Shown here piece by piece: positions 1-9,610 of a stretch of DNA of 58,258 bases. The stretch is from contig JALXBF010000096.1 of the NCBI GenBank assembly GCA_026991575.1, positions 1 through 58,258 on the forward strand. Direction: 5' to 3'. The DNA is from Planctomycetota bacterium (GTDB lineage: Bacteria; Planctomycetota; Planctomycetia; JALXBF01). A program made the translations under genes and the position numbers. The notes beneath the pieces are model-generated. The model had not been told where the DNA came from and ran no database searches. It was given only the letters and a program-made list of their open reading frames with translations. Every line of letters begins with the position of its first letter. The first letter of the stretch is position 1.

Positions 1-3000
1 AGCTCGTGCCAGTGCGCCAGGGTTCGGCGGAATCGCTCGCTTGTGATCGGTAGCGGTTGGTTACACAGGTCGTAGAGCGCCACCACGGCATCGGTCGATC
101 CTACGAATGCCCATGGCCAGCGCAGGTAGCACTCTTCGACACAGGCCAGCGCCGCTCGGTTCGGCACATGTGCTGCGGCAACAAGCAGCGCGAACGGGCT
201 AGCTGGCGTGCACTCCTCCGGAAGGGATCGCAGAAGCTTGACCGCTTCAGGAGCCCGGTCGGTGCGCAGGTAGATGAGTGCGAGGGTCAGGGCAGGTTCA
301 GCATCTACCTGATTTTGGTCGCGGCCTGCTTCAAGTTCCTGGAGCAGCGTTTGCTCCAGTTCAGCCAATTTCCCCGCGCGCCGAAGCGCGTCGATCGCCT
401 CCAGGTAGAGTTCCATCGGGCGGAATCTCAGCAGCATGCCGTCGAACCGTCCGCTGGCTCCGGCCGACGGCCAACGAAGCGCGCGGCGAAAGTGGTCAAT
501 GGCTGCGGCTGGATTGTTTCTGGCTTCCAGTTCGCTGTACGCCAGCAGATAGTCCAGACGCTCGATGGGGCCGATTACCGGGACGTAGCTGTAGAGAGCG
601 GGCGGACGGCTCTGCTGCTGGGCGGTGCGGAGCGACTGCAGCGTCGCCACGTCTCCTGCCAGGGCGGCTGCTTCATCGACCCAGCTTGTCATGTACCTGC
701 CTGCGACGTACACGGTTAGCGTGCGTGGGAGCGACGGCTGGGCGACGTTGAGCGTGCGCAGGAAGTCTTTCCTGAGAAGGGGGGCTGCCGCCACGACGGA
801 ACGCCAGAACGACTGAGCGACGGCCGGCAGCTTGGCAGTCTCTTCAAGCAAGCTGCGCAGCTCGCGTTCCGCCGTGTCCCGGTCACCGTGGGCCAGGGCT
901 GCAGCGAAGCGCGCGTAGCGTTTTGTCGGGTTCAGCAGCGGGTCGCTCTGGCTGCGCCGGTGCAGGATCTCGAGCAGTTCTTCCAGGCGACCATCGTACG
1001 CGGCGTGCGCCGCGACCGTTGCCAGGAATGGGGTGCCGTGTCGGAACTCGAGCAGCGCCGCGGCGTTAAGGGTGCGTCCCGCTCGGGTCGAGCCGATCAG
1101 CTCGAACGCCCTCTGTAACGCTTCGTGCCGCCGGCCAAGCCACAGGAGCGCGTGCACCTGTTCCATGGCAGCCAGGGCCGAAAGAGACGGCCCGGGTCTC
1201 GGGCCGGCCATGGTGCCGGCGGAGCTGCCTGCAGCGAGAACCGTCTCAAACGTCTCCAGCACTTTGCGAGTGTATTCCGGGGTCCATAACAGTCTCCGGC
1301 CGGTCGGCGCCAACCAGCGATCGAGTATCCATGAGCCGCCAAAGGTGCTCAGCACCGGCAGCAGCGCCGCGCGCTCCCGGATGAGCGTGCTGAGCTTGCG
1401 GTAGAAGTAGGGGGTGCGTGGCGGCGGGCTAGTTGGCCAGCGGATGGCCCGTGCCGACAGCGTCTGGAGGGTGCGCACGTACAGGTCCGCCGCGAGGTCG
1501 TCTTCGCCGGCGGCCAAGAGCACGTTCGTGTAAAGCCGCAAGTTATCTGCACTCACGACAAAGGCCGGGTTCTCGGCGGCAGTTCGCACCAGCCGCTGCA
1601 GTCGGTCGGTATCGGCTAGGGCGATTAGCAGTGCGCGCAGCGCGTCGACCTGCGGTCCCTGTAGCTGTCTTGTCTGCTGCAGCCGTTGCCACATGCGCTC
1701 GGCGACGGCTTCAACGGCCGCGCGGTTCTCGGGTTTGGTCGCCACAAGCTGCAGCAGCTGGTTGGCGTAGTCGGCCATCCGACTAGCGCTGCGCGATCCC
1801 GCGCCGGTGATTTCTTCCAAGAGCCTGTCCACGACCGGCTCGACGATGCCGTCCTCGGCCGCCCATTGCAAGAACGAGCCAATCGTGCGCAGCGTCGACG
1901 CGTACGCGCTGACGCTGTCATGGCGGATCGAGGCAAGCGCCCTGTAGTGCTCCAGTGCCAGCTTGCGGTCCCCGCGGCGAGCGTGGTAGCGGCCCAGTAC
2001 GGCATACACCACGGCTTGTTGCCTGTAACGGAATCGCAACTCGACCGCTTGGAACATTTCCTGGCAGAGTTTCGCCAGGCGGTACAGGTCTTCGCTGACC
2101 TCCGTGTGGAGGTCGCGCGCGTCGATGAGTTCTTCCAGCAGGCCGCATGCCGCCAGGAGCACCAGCCTGCGGTCGCCAACTTCCGCTGCCGACACTTCCT
2201 TCAGGGCGTTCCTCATTAGATTGATCGCGGCCGAACGGCTCTGTCGGGTGCCGTCTTGGGCCAGCCAGTATGCGTACAACAGCCGGCCGACGAGTTGCGT
2301 ACGTGGGTCGTCTGCCTGTCGCAGGCGCTCGAGCAACGGCTCGACGCGGGGCGCGGTGCCGGCGTCGTGCAGCAGTGTGAACATGCGACCGGTGAGCGTC
2401 TCGTAGTCGGGGAACAGGATCACCTCTCGCCCGAGCCGTCCAGCATAGCGCCCCTGTCTGCTGGGCGTTTCTTCCACTAGGAACACCCTCTCCACCAGCG
2501 CGCGGTTCTCCTTGTCGAGCTCGTTGTCGAGCAGCCACAGCACCCACGATCGCAACTCGGCTTCTACCTCCTTGGGCTTACCCGTTCTAACTGCGACCAC
2601 CAGCATTTGGGTCCGCATCCAGGGGTAGAAGCTGCCGGCCTGCAATGCGAGGCGGTACAGTTCCAGGGCAGCTTCTGGGTCGCGCACGGACAGCGTCGAC
2701 GCGGCGTCGGGGAGCCAACCCAGTGAGCTGGACGTGGAAATGATGGAGAACTGAGTCCGCTGCGCGGCATTCGTGACCAGCTTGCGGAACTCGGTAAGCT
2801 TGCCTGCGTTGCGGAACGCGTCCAGCACGGCCTGCCCGTTGCGGATGGCTTGGGGAGCGGACCGCAGGAGAACAGCGAATTCGCTAGCAGCTTCTTGCCA
2901 GCGCCGTTGGTTGGCCAGGCTGACGGCGTAGGCGTAGCGCAGACCGTAGTCATAGGGACGCCGTTGTAGGATTTCGCGGACAAGCTGCTCTGCCTGTGTC

Positions 3001-6000
3001 TGCTGACCGCTACCGGCGTAGATCAGGTACAACTTTCCGAAGGCATGACGATCGCCCGGCTGTTCGCGAAGCCGTTGTTGTAGTCGGGCGATCTCTTGCT
3101 CGAGGACACCGAGGTTCTTCAGCACGCTGACTACACCGCGCGCCCGCTGCTCGCGCCCCAGGGGGCTACGGGCAAGCCTGGCCAGTTCCCGCCGGGCCAC
3201 GGCCAGAGCCGCGTCGCGTTTGCCTTCAGCCAGCAGTTGCTGAGCTCGCCTGGCACCTTGACCGGCTACGGTGCCGGCGAAGAGAGGGCGGAAGTACGCG
3301 GTGCTGGGGCGACGTGCCAGCGTGGCGAGCTCACGCCGCAAACCGAGTCGCACAAGAATCGCGGCCAGCGCCTCCACTTCCACGTCGGCTGTGACCGTCG
3401 TGCGCACCAGCCGCTGGGCGGCCCCGCGTGCGGTGTCCTCATCGTCAAGGAGCAACGCCAGCCGCAGGATCGCACGCCACTTGAGCCCGTACATGGCCCC
3501 CCATGCAGCACCGATCTGGGCCGCTGCCTCGAGCGCTTCACGGTGTCGACCAAGGTTGGCCAGCACCTGGACCAGGCATAAGCGGAGCCCGTTATCGCCG
3601 CTCTGGTGCACCGCTTCGCGCAGGATCTCTGCGGCCGCCTCCAGATTGCCCCCCTCGGCAGCCCGGATCGCTCGCGCCAGCGCCAGGTACGGCAGACTGG
3701 CCAGGTTCTCTCGTCCCACTCGTGCCAGGTGCTCATCCAGTCGCTTCCTGTTTGACTCATCGCTAAAGGCTTGCCATACCAGCCGCAAGGTGGGAATATG
3801 CGGGTAACGACGCAACGGTAGCCGCTGGGGAAAAGGCGGTATCGGGTCCGATCCGATCAGGAACACGGCGATGCTTCGGTCCGGATAGGACAGGACCCAA
3901 GCCGAGGTGCGGGAGGTTATCCAGCAGGGTCTCAGGGTGAGCTCGATCAACATGGCGCTCAACTCGGCCGCCTCATCCATGCGACCCGCCCGTAACAGGG
4001 CTTCCACGGCACGCAGCAGTTCGTTGGTGTACTCGGACGTAGTCAGCCGCGACGGCGTCAGGCTCATGGTGCTGACGCCCGAGCTCAGCTTGCGACGGAG
4101 TTCATCGCTGGTTGACTTCACCGCGGTTGCAGCCAGGTCAACGAGCTCATCGGGCAGCTGTTCCGCGTTGGCCAGCACGCACACGGCGGCGTTGAGCTGG
4201 TCGCGCGGCCGAGCAGGGCCCTCCAGCGCCGCACGCAGAAGACGTCTGGCAACGGCCTGCTGTTTCGCGTCGAGCAGGTAGACGGCCAGGTCGATGGCAA
4301 AGGGAGCGGCCGTTTCAGGGTGGGCCGAGTGCCGCAGGATCTGCAGCCACCGCTCGTATGTTCCGTCTGCGATGCAGCTTCTTGCAAGCTTCGCGAGCTC
4401 TTTCCTGATGCTAGCTGCGGTGTCGGCTACTGTGGGTTCCGGCCGCAACAGGAACGTTGCGGTGATGTGGCACGCCAACCAGGCTAGCTGGGGAGGGGTT
4501 TGCTGACCGAGCTGGCGGGCCAACTGCAGAAGGGCCTGTTCTTGACCGAGGAGCGTCAGTGCCAGCATGGCGAGTCGAGCGGCCGCCGGATCGGCCGCGA
4601 ACTTCCGCGCATCCACGCTGCGCACCTGCACCGGAGGAGCCTTATCCGTTTCGATCTGCAGCTGGATGCCGGCAGCCCGCGCCAGGCTCTGAACATAGTC
4701 GGCCAACTGGCCGTTTCGCTCGGCCACAAGCAGCCGTGCTGTCAGAGCGCAGGCAAGGCCTTCGCGGGGATCGTCCGGCACGGTCGGGCTGCTGCCGCTG
4801 TAGACCATGCCGGAGTACACGAAGGAACCCGCGTAGATCACCTGGCCGCCGGTCCCTGCCTGCAACTGACCCAGCCATCGGTCGCGCGCCGTGGAAAGCG
4901 TTTCCCAATATGAGTAATCGTCTGGGGGTTGATTCCGAACAGGGGGGCCTTGGCTCGATCGACGTTGCGCTTTCGGGCGCCAGGGAAGGTTCAGCAGAGG
5001 TTCAAGATGGGCAAGTGCTTCCTGGTCGCGTTGCTGGCGGGTCAGGATCGTGGCAGCCAGTAGCCGGGCCCGCCAGTCGGTCGGATCGCGGCGGAGCCGG
5101 GCCTCCAAGAGGGCCAGTGCGTTCGATTCGTAACCGCGCCGGAGCAGCTGGCCGGCCAGGGTCAGAGTCGCTTGGCTTGCCCGTTCGCCGGCGCGCGCAA
5201 CGATGGCCTCCCATCGCGCCTGGGCCTGGTCAACGCGGCCCTGTTGTAGGAGAATCTCCGCGATACGTGCTTCCAGGGACACGTCGCCCGGTCGGAGTCG
5301 TAGCAACTGTTCGGCGTAGGCCTGCGCCTGAGCGTAGCGGCCGCGATCCAGATGGATTGCGACAAGCCGTTCGAGGGCGACTTGGTTACGCGGCTCGTCC
5401 AGCAGGACGCGGCGATACTCACGTTCAGCCAGCTCCAGTCGCTGCTGCGCCTCATAGACGCGTGCTAGCGCCAGTGTCCCTGGGATTCGCCGTTCCGGAT
5501 CCGCGCGCCACTGCTCCAGGCGGCGCACGAACTCATCCTCGACGCCCGCCTCGACGAAAGCACGATACACCGCTGCGAGGGCCGCATGCTGCTGATCATC
5601 CTCTTGCTGGACGAAGGCCTGCCAGAGCTGTTCGATAGCTTCGATCCGGCGGCCGGTCAGCGCAAGGTGTTTCCCGTAATCCAGGCGAAGCAGGGGATCG
5701 TCCTCTACTTGCCGGATAGCGGCCGCATAGGCCATATCGAGCTCATCGAGCCGGCCAAGCCGTTGCAGCAAGTCGATCACGGCTCGGTGTGCCTGTCCGT
5801 CCGCAGGTCTTAGGGCTCGCCATCGTCGGGCAACTGCTAAGGCTTTCTCATACTCGCCGATGCGCCGCAACAGCCTGACCTGCTCTGCCAACCAGCCGGA
5901 GGCTTCACCGGGACGAAGTTCCGCCACGCGTCCCGCTGCCTGAGCGGCAAGATCGTAACGGCCCACGGTTCGGTAAAGCTGGACACTGAGCTGCACCAAC

Positions 6001-7868
6001 CAGACGGACTGAGGGTAGCGCTGCTGCGCGAGCTCCAGTGTCTGGCTCATCGCGTCGTATTCGTTGAGCTGTAGCTGAATGGTGGCGACGACGGCGAAGG
6101 CCAGTTCCGAGGGGGACTGCTGGAGCTGTTGCTGCCAGCGGCGAAGCTCCTCTTCCAGGACGCCCATCCGCGAGCCGTGGCGGACCAGTGCCTCCAGCCA
6201 GGCAATGCGCTGAGCGGTGTCGACCTCCGGAAGCAATGCGCGGAGTTCGTCAAGGTGGTCCCGTACGGCCTGCCAGTCCTCTTGTTCTGCGGCTGCTTCC
6301 AGCTCCAGCCAGCGCAGTTCCCACCGGACGGCCGGCTCGGGCTGGTAGCGTGCCACCAGCTCATCCACCACGCGACCCAGCGCATCACGCGCTCCAAAGG
6401 ACGCCAGCAATTCAGCAATGCGGCGACCGTCGGCAAGGTTGACGTCGCGGTTCAACCGGTCCAGTAGCAGTGCTACCGCCTCCTGCTTGCGGCCGCGATC
6501 GTGCAAGAACCGCGCCAAGTACTCGACGTACTCGAACGCGTCACTCTTTGCCGCAGCCAGGCGGTAGTAGCGCTCGGCTTCTTCGTAAAGCTGCCGGGTT
6601 GCCAGTAGGTCCGCCAGGCGAACAGCGCGCAGCGGGTCCTCGGACTGTCTGGTGTAGATATTCGCCCAGGCATCTACCGCCTGACGACGGCGTTCTTCCT
6701 CGCTCAGGGACGAATCGAGCCAATAGCAGCGTCCGACGGCTTCCCACAGTTCGGCATTGCGCGGTTCTCGCTCGGCCAGTGCCGCATACAGTTGGCGGGC
6801 TTCACGGTAGCGGCCTTCCTGTTCATAGAGCTGGGCGAGGCGGCGAGCGATGCGCGGCTCGTCCGGAGCCCGCTCACGGAGCGATTCATACTGCCGAATC
6901 GCTTCGGCAATGGCTCCGCTGGCCGCCAGTACATCGGCTGCGGTTGTAGCGACGTCAAGGTCGTCGGGGTGCTCTTTGCGCCAGCGTTCCAAGAATGTGT
7001 TGATCTGTTTCGCTTCACCGCGAGCCTGGTACAGCGTTAGGATCTCGCGTAGCGCCTCCTGCCGATACCAGCTGCCGGGCGCGAGCTCCTCGAGTAACTT
7101 GGCCAATACATCGACAGCCTCGCTCAGCCGATCGCTATTGGCCAGGAGATGTGCTTTGCCGACGGCAGCGCGTAGCTTTTGATAGGCAGACCTGGCGTCC
7201 TGTAACAGGATGTCATAAAGCCGGAGGGCATCATCGGCGTAGCCCAGCGCAGCCAGCTCCTCGGCAACTTCCTCCTGTACGAGCCGATCCTGAGCGTACT
7301 GCCTGGCGAACTCTAGCCACAGGGCACGCGCGTCGTCCAACCGACCCAGCGCTGCCAGCAGAGCGCCGAGCCGCCGGTACGCTCGTTCCTGCTGTAGCGG
7401 GGGGACGTCGGGCAAGGACAGCAGCTTGCGGTATGCATCGGCCGCCTTCTGGTACCGCCGCTGCCTGTCCATGACCGTTGCCAGCGCAAGCCATCCGTGC
7501 CAGCGGTTCGGCTCAGAGCGAACTGCTTCGTTTGCCGCTTCTACGGCCCGTGCCGCGCTGCCGTACCGGCTCTCGACGTAGGCCAGAAGCACGGTGGCTG
7601 CCCAGCGTGATCGCTCATCCTGACGCAATTTGCTCAACCGGGCACGCAGCTCACCGATGCGCCCTTCGTCGGCGTACGCCTGAACGTAGCGGTCGAAGGC
7701 AGCGCCGGGTACGGGGTTCCGCAGCAGGACACGCTCGTACCGCTCAAGCAACCGCTGCTGCTGCTGGGCATAGGCAGGCAATGGGCTGCCGAAGCGGAAA
7801 ACGGATAGTGAAACAGCGAGGCCGGCGGGTACTGTCAGCAGCACGAGGCGGAGCACGCGCGCAATCAT
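1..7868 (-). CDS. Giant TPR-repeat protein, exported, C-terminus off the window
   Basis: One uninterrupted minus-strand reading frame runs from an ATG at 7868 to the left edge, at least 2,622 codons with no stop. The first ~35 residues (MIARVLRLVLLTVPAGLAVS, then a hydrophobic stretch ending near PLPAYAQ) look like a signal peptide or N-terminal anchor. The rest is almost entirely helix-turn-helix repeat with TPR-like signatures (for example EAARQLYAALAEREPRNAEL, LYEQEGRYREARQLY, LLQQGRVDQAQARWEAI). A non-repeat interruption occurs around 4.8-5.0 kb (GTGGQVIYAGSFVYSGMVYSG). It lies 228 bp downstream of the 8097-9590 gene on the same strand and may belong to the same transcription unit. TPR solenoids usually scaffold protein contacts, and no enzymatic motif was seen. 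The true C-terminus is not visible. Confidence is high that it is real and TPR-rich; its role is unknown. Confidence 0.9.
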   Translation of the reverse strand, partial: MIARVLRLVLLTVPAGLAVSLSVFRFGSPLPAYAQQQQRLLERYERVLLRNPVPGAAFDRYVQAYADEGRIGELRARLSKLRQDERSRWAATVLLAYVESRYGSAARAVEAANEAVRSEPNRWHGWLALATVMDRQRRYQKAADAYRKLLSLPDVPPLQQERAYRRLGALLAALGRLDDARALWLEFARQYAQDRLVQEEVAEELAALGYADDALRLYDILLQDARSAYQKLRAAVGKAHLLANSDRLSEAVDVLAKLLEELAPGSWYRQEALREILTLYQARGEAKQINTFLERWRKEHPDDLDVATTAADVLAASGAIAEAIRQYESLRERAPDEPRIARRLAQLYEQEGRYREARQLYAALAEREPRNAELWEAVGRCYWLDSSLSEEERRRQAVDAWANIYTRQSEDPLRAVRLADLLATRQLYEEAERYYRLAAAKSDAFEYVEYLARFLHDRGRKQEAVALLLDRLNRDVNLADGRRIAELLASFGARDALGRVVDELVARYQPEPAVRWELRWLELEAAAEQEDWQAVRDHLDELRALLPEVDTAQRIAWLEALVRHGSRMGVLEEELRRWQQQLQQSPSELAFAVVATIQLQLNEYDAMSQTLELAQQRYPQSVWLVQLSVQLYRTVGRYDLAAQAAGRVAELRPGEASGWLAEQVRLLRRIGEYEKALAVARRWRALRPADGQAHRAVIDLLQRLGRLDELDMAYAAAIRQVEDDPLLRLDYGKHLALTGRRIEAIEQLWQAFVQQEDDQQHAALAAVYRAFVEAGVEDEFVRRLEQWRADPERRIPGTLALARVYEAQQRLELAEREYRRVLLDEPRNQVALERLVAIHLDRGRYAQAQAYAEQLLRLRPGDVSLEARIAEILLQQGRVDQAQARWEAIVARAGERASQATLTLAGQLLRRGYESNALALLEARLRRDPTDWRARLLAATILTRQQRDQEALAHLEPLLNLPWRPKAQRRSSQGPPVRNQPPDDYSYWETLSTARDRWLGQLQAGTGGQVIYAGSFVYSGMVYSGSSPTVPDDPREGLACALTARLLVAERNGQLADYVQSLARAAGIQLQIETDKAPPVQVRSVDARKFAADPAAARLAMLALTLLGQEQALLQLARQLGQQTPPQLAWLACHITATFLLRPEPTVADTAASIRKELAKLARSCIADGTYERWLQILRHSAHPETAAPFAIDLAVYLLDAKQQAVARRLLRAALEGPARPRDQLNAAVCVLANAEQLPDELVDLAATAVKSTSDELRRKLSSGVSTMSLTPSRLTTSEYTNELLRAVEALLRAGRMDEAAELSAMLIELTLRPCWITSRTSAWVLSYPDRSIAVFLIGSDPIPPFPQRLPLRRYPHIPTLRLVWQAFSDESNRKRLDEHLARVGRENLASLPYLALARAIRAAEGGNLEAAAEILREAVHQSGDNGLRLCLVQVLANLGRHREALEAAAQIGAAWGAMYGLKWRAILRLALLLDDEDTARGAAQRLVRTTVTADVEVEALAAILVRLGLRRELATLARRPSTAYFRPLFAGTVAGQGARRAQQLLAEGKRDAALAVARRELARLARSPLGREQRARGVVSVLKNLGVLEQEIARLQQRLREQPGDRHAFGKLYLIYAGSGQQTQAEQLVREILQRRPYDYGLRYAYAVSLANQRRWQEAASEFAVLLRSAPQAIRNGQAVLDAFRNAGKLTEFRKLVTNAAQRTQFSIISTSSSLGWLPDAASTLSVRDPEAALELYRLALQAGSFYPWMRTQMLVVAVRTGKPKEVEAELRSWVLWLLDNELDKENRALVERVFLVEETPSRQGRYAGRLGREVILFPDYETLTGRMFTLLHDAGTAPRVEPLLERLRQADDPRTQLVGRLLYAYWLAQDGTRQSRSAAINLMRNALKEVSAAEVGDRRLVLLAACGLLEELIDARDLHTEVSEDLYRLAKLCQEMFQAVELRFRYRQQAVVYAVLGRYHARRGDRKLALEHYRALASIRHDSVSAYASTLRTIGSFLQWAAEDGIVEPVVDRLLEEITGAGSRSASRMADYANQLLQLVATKPENRAAVEAVAERMWQRLQQTRQLQGPQVDALRALLIALADTDRLQRLVRTAAENPAFVVSADNLRLYTNVLLAAGEDDLAADLYVRTLQTLSARAIRWPTSPPPRTPYFYRKLSTLIRERAALLPVLSTFGGSWILDRWLAPTGRRLLWTPEYTRKVLETFETVLAAGSSAGTMAGPRPGPSLSALAAMEQVHALLWLGRRHEALQRAFELIGSTRAGRTLNAAALLEFRHGTPFLATVAAHAAYDGRLEELLEILHRRSQSDPLLNPTKRYARFAAALAHGDRDTAERELRSLLEETAKLPAVAQSFWRSVVAAAPLLRKDFLRTLNVAQPSLPRTLTVYVAGRYMTSWVDEAAALAGDVATLQSLRTAQQQSRPPALYSYVPVIGPIERLDYLLAYSELEARNNPAAAIDHFRRALRWPSAGASGRFDGMLLRFRPMELYLEAIDALRRAGKLAELEQTLLQELEAGRDQNQVDAEPALTLALIYLRTDRAPEAVKLLRSLPEECTPASPFALLVAAAHVPNRAALACVEECYLRWPWAFVGSTDAVVALYDLCNQPLPITSERFRRTLAHWHE

Positions 7869-8096
7869 TTCACTACGCCTCCCGTCCCCGGTGGATTCTG
7901 GCGGCTGGCGACTGGTGGCCCCTCACGTAACCTGCCCGGATAGCTTATCAAGCGTCCGGTGCGATTGCAATTGCCCGGCGGGACCGGACAATCTCTTAGA
8001 GAAGGCGTGCGCCGGATGGTCTCGATCGCACCGATACCCGTAGCCGAGGACGGTCACACGCACTCGGTCCGCTCGGTTGTGCGCGTGCGTGCTGAG

Positions 8097-9590
8097 TTAG
8101 TCCCGAGGCTGGCTGGCCGGAGCCGGCGGTCTGATTAGCTCGAAGTAACGACGAATCAGTTCACGCTGGCCCAGTGGGATCGGTTCGGATTCCAGCACTT
8201 CTTGGGACAGCCGAAGGTACTGCTCGTACACCTCACCGTAGCTGCGCGTCGCCTTCTGTCGACCTTCCGGGCTGCTGGTCAGCTCCCGCTGTGACGGCCC
8301 TTCTGCTTGCATGCCCGTGAGTAACTCCAGCTGTTTGGCGGCATCCAGTGCGGTGGGATCGCCTAGCGTGTTTCCGGCGACGCCCCGACCCCACGAACTG
8401 GACGGCCTGTCGCTTTTTCCGCCACGCTGCGTCTGGCCGCCGCCCCCTTTTCCTGAACAGTTCGACTTACATAGCCCAATGGCCCGCTGGGCAGCGGACA
8501 GCGCCGAACACAGCCGGCTCAGCGCGGCGCGTCGCCTGAGAGCCTTGCCCAGCCGCTTGCAGGCAGAACAGAAGGCTTCGTTATCGGTTGAGGCCGTGTC
8601 GAGCAGCGATTCGGAAAGCTCTGTCAGGGCCCCTTCTAGGTCGACGGCGCCTTGCTCAGCAGCTGATGAGGCGACCCTGCGCAGCCGCTTCGCCAGCTGG
8701 CGACGTCCGTGCTGAGGAGGCTGCGTCTGCTTGTCGAATTCGCGGGCAGCCCGCTCGTAGTCCTTGTTCTTCAACGCTGCCGCGGCTGCCTGAAACTGGG
8801 GCATATCGCCAACGGCCTCGGCTAGCTCTGCCAGAACCGGTTCTGCTAGCTTCTGCACATACCGGGCACGCTGCTTGGCCAGGGCTTGCTGCAGTTCGCT
8901 CAGCGTTGCCAGGGCTGTACGGAGGTCGACGCCGGGTCGCTGCAACCGGTCAACTCGGGCTCGGAGCTCATCGATCAGTTCCTCCAGTTCTCGTTCACGG
9001 TATTCCCTGGCAGCGCGCCAGAGCTTATGGAGTTCGGTATGGACATCGGCGGCTGCTCGGATCACCTCCGGTGGTGGCGGCTCGGACTTGGCCGAGGCCT
9101 GCTCCGTGCGTGACGAAAGTGACAGCAATGTCAGGAACGCCACTGTGGCCGCGAAGGACAGTGGGGCTATGCGGGGCAGTCGAAACGGCAGCACTTGCCG
9201 GGCAACAACCTGTTCCAGTGCCGTTACCGCATCGGCCAGCTCCAGCTCTTCGCATGGTGTGCGCTGCTTCTTGCGCGCGAATGCCAGCGCACTGATCGTG
9301 CGGTCCTTCAGACCAGCCCGTTCGTCCACGGTACGCGCAAGCGCGGGCAAGTCCGGGTCGCGGATCAGTCCGGCGATGATCCACGCGAGGGTGATGCTGG
9401 AGAATGCGAGCACGGCAAGCGGTCGCAGCGTGTCACCGACGACGGTTTCGGTACCGATCAAGAAGGCCGCCACGACGGCTCCGATGGTCATGCCCCAACA
9501 ACCGGCTCGAACCGCGTTCTGCCAGCGGACGCGGCGTGCCAGCCGCTGCAGCCGACGTGTTAGTGGTGAAGCGAGACCGTGGCTGCTCAT
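8097..9590 (-). CDS. Membrane-anchored coiled-coil protein of unknown function
   Basis: A 497-residue protein starting MSSHGLASPL. This start is preferred because AGGAG lies 8 nt upstream of the ATG. An ATG at 9614 overlaps the stop of the upstream VWA gene as ATGA and is the alternative. Hydrophobic segments lie near residues 31-50, 57-76 and 142-160. A long charged helical region rich in E, R, L and A follows (about 170-330), typical of a coiled coil, and then a Gly/Ser-rich linker. The C-terminal part is again helical. I do not recognise the family with certainty. It resembles the large membrane/coiled-coil proteins that often accompany VWA proteins in planctomycetes. The close spacing to the VWA gene suggests co-expression and a shared cell-envelope role. 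Confidence 0.85.
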   Translation of the reverse strand: MSSHGLASPLTRRLQRLARRVRWQNAVRAGCWGMTIGAVVAAFLIGTETVVGDTLRPLAVLAFSSITLAWIIAGLIRDPDLPALARTVDERAGLKDRTISALAFARKKQRTPCEELELADAVTALEQVVARQVLPFRLPRIAPLSFAATVAFLTLLSLSSRTEQASAKSEPPPPEVIRAAADVHTELHKLWRAAREYRERELEELIDELRARVDRLQRPGVDLRTALATLSELQQALAKQRARYVQKLAEPVLAELAEAVGDMPQFQAAAAALKNKDYERAAREFDKQTQPPQHGRRQLAKRLRRVASSAAEQGAVDLEGALTELSESLLDTASTDNEAFCSACKRLGKALRRRAALSRLCSALSAAQRAIGLCKSNCSGKGGGGQTQRGGKSDRPSSSWGRGVAGNTLGDPTALDAAKQLELLTGMQAEGPSQRELTSSPEGRQKATRSYGEVYEQYLRLSQEVLESEPIPLGQRELIRRYFELIRPPAPASQPRD

Positions 9591-9610
9591 GTCAGGTTCT
9601 CCTCTGGGCG

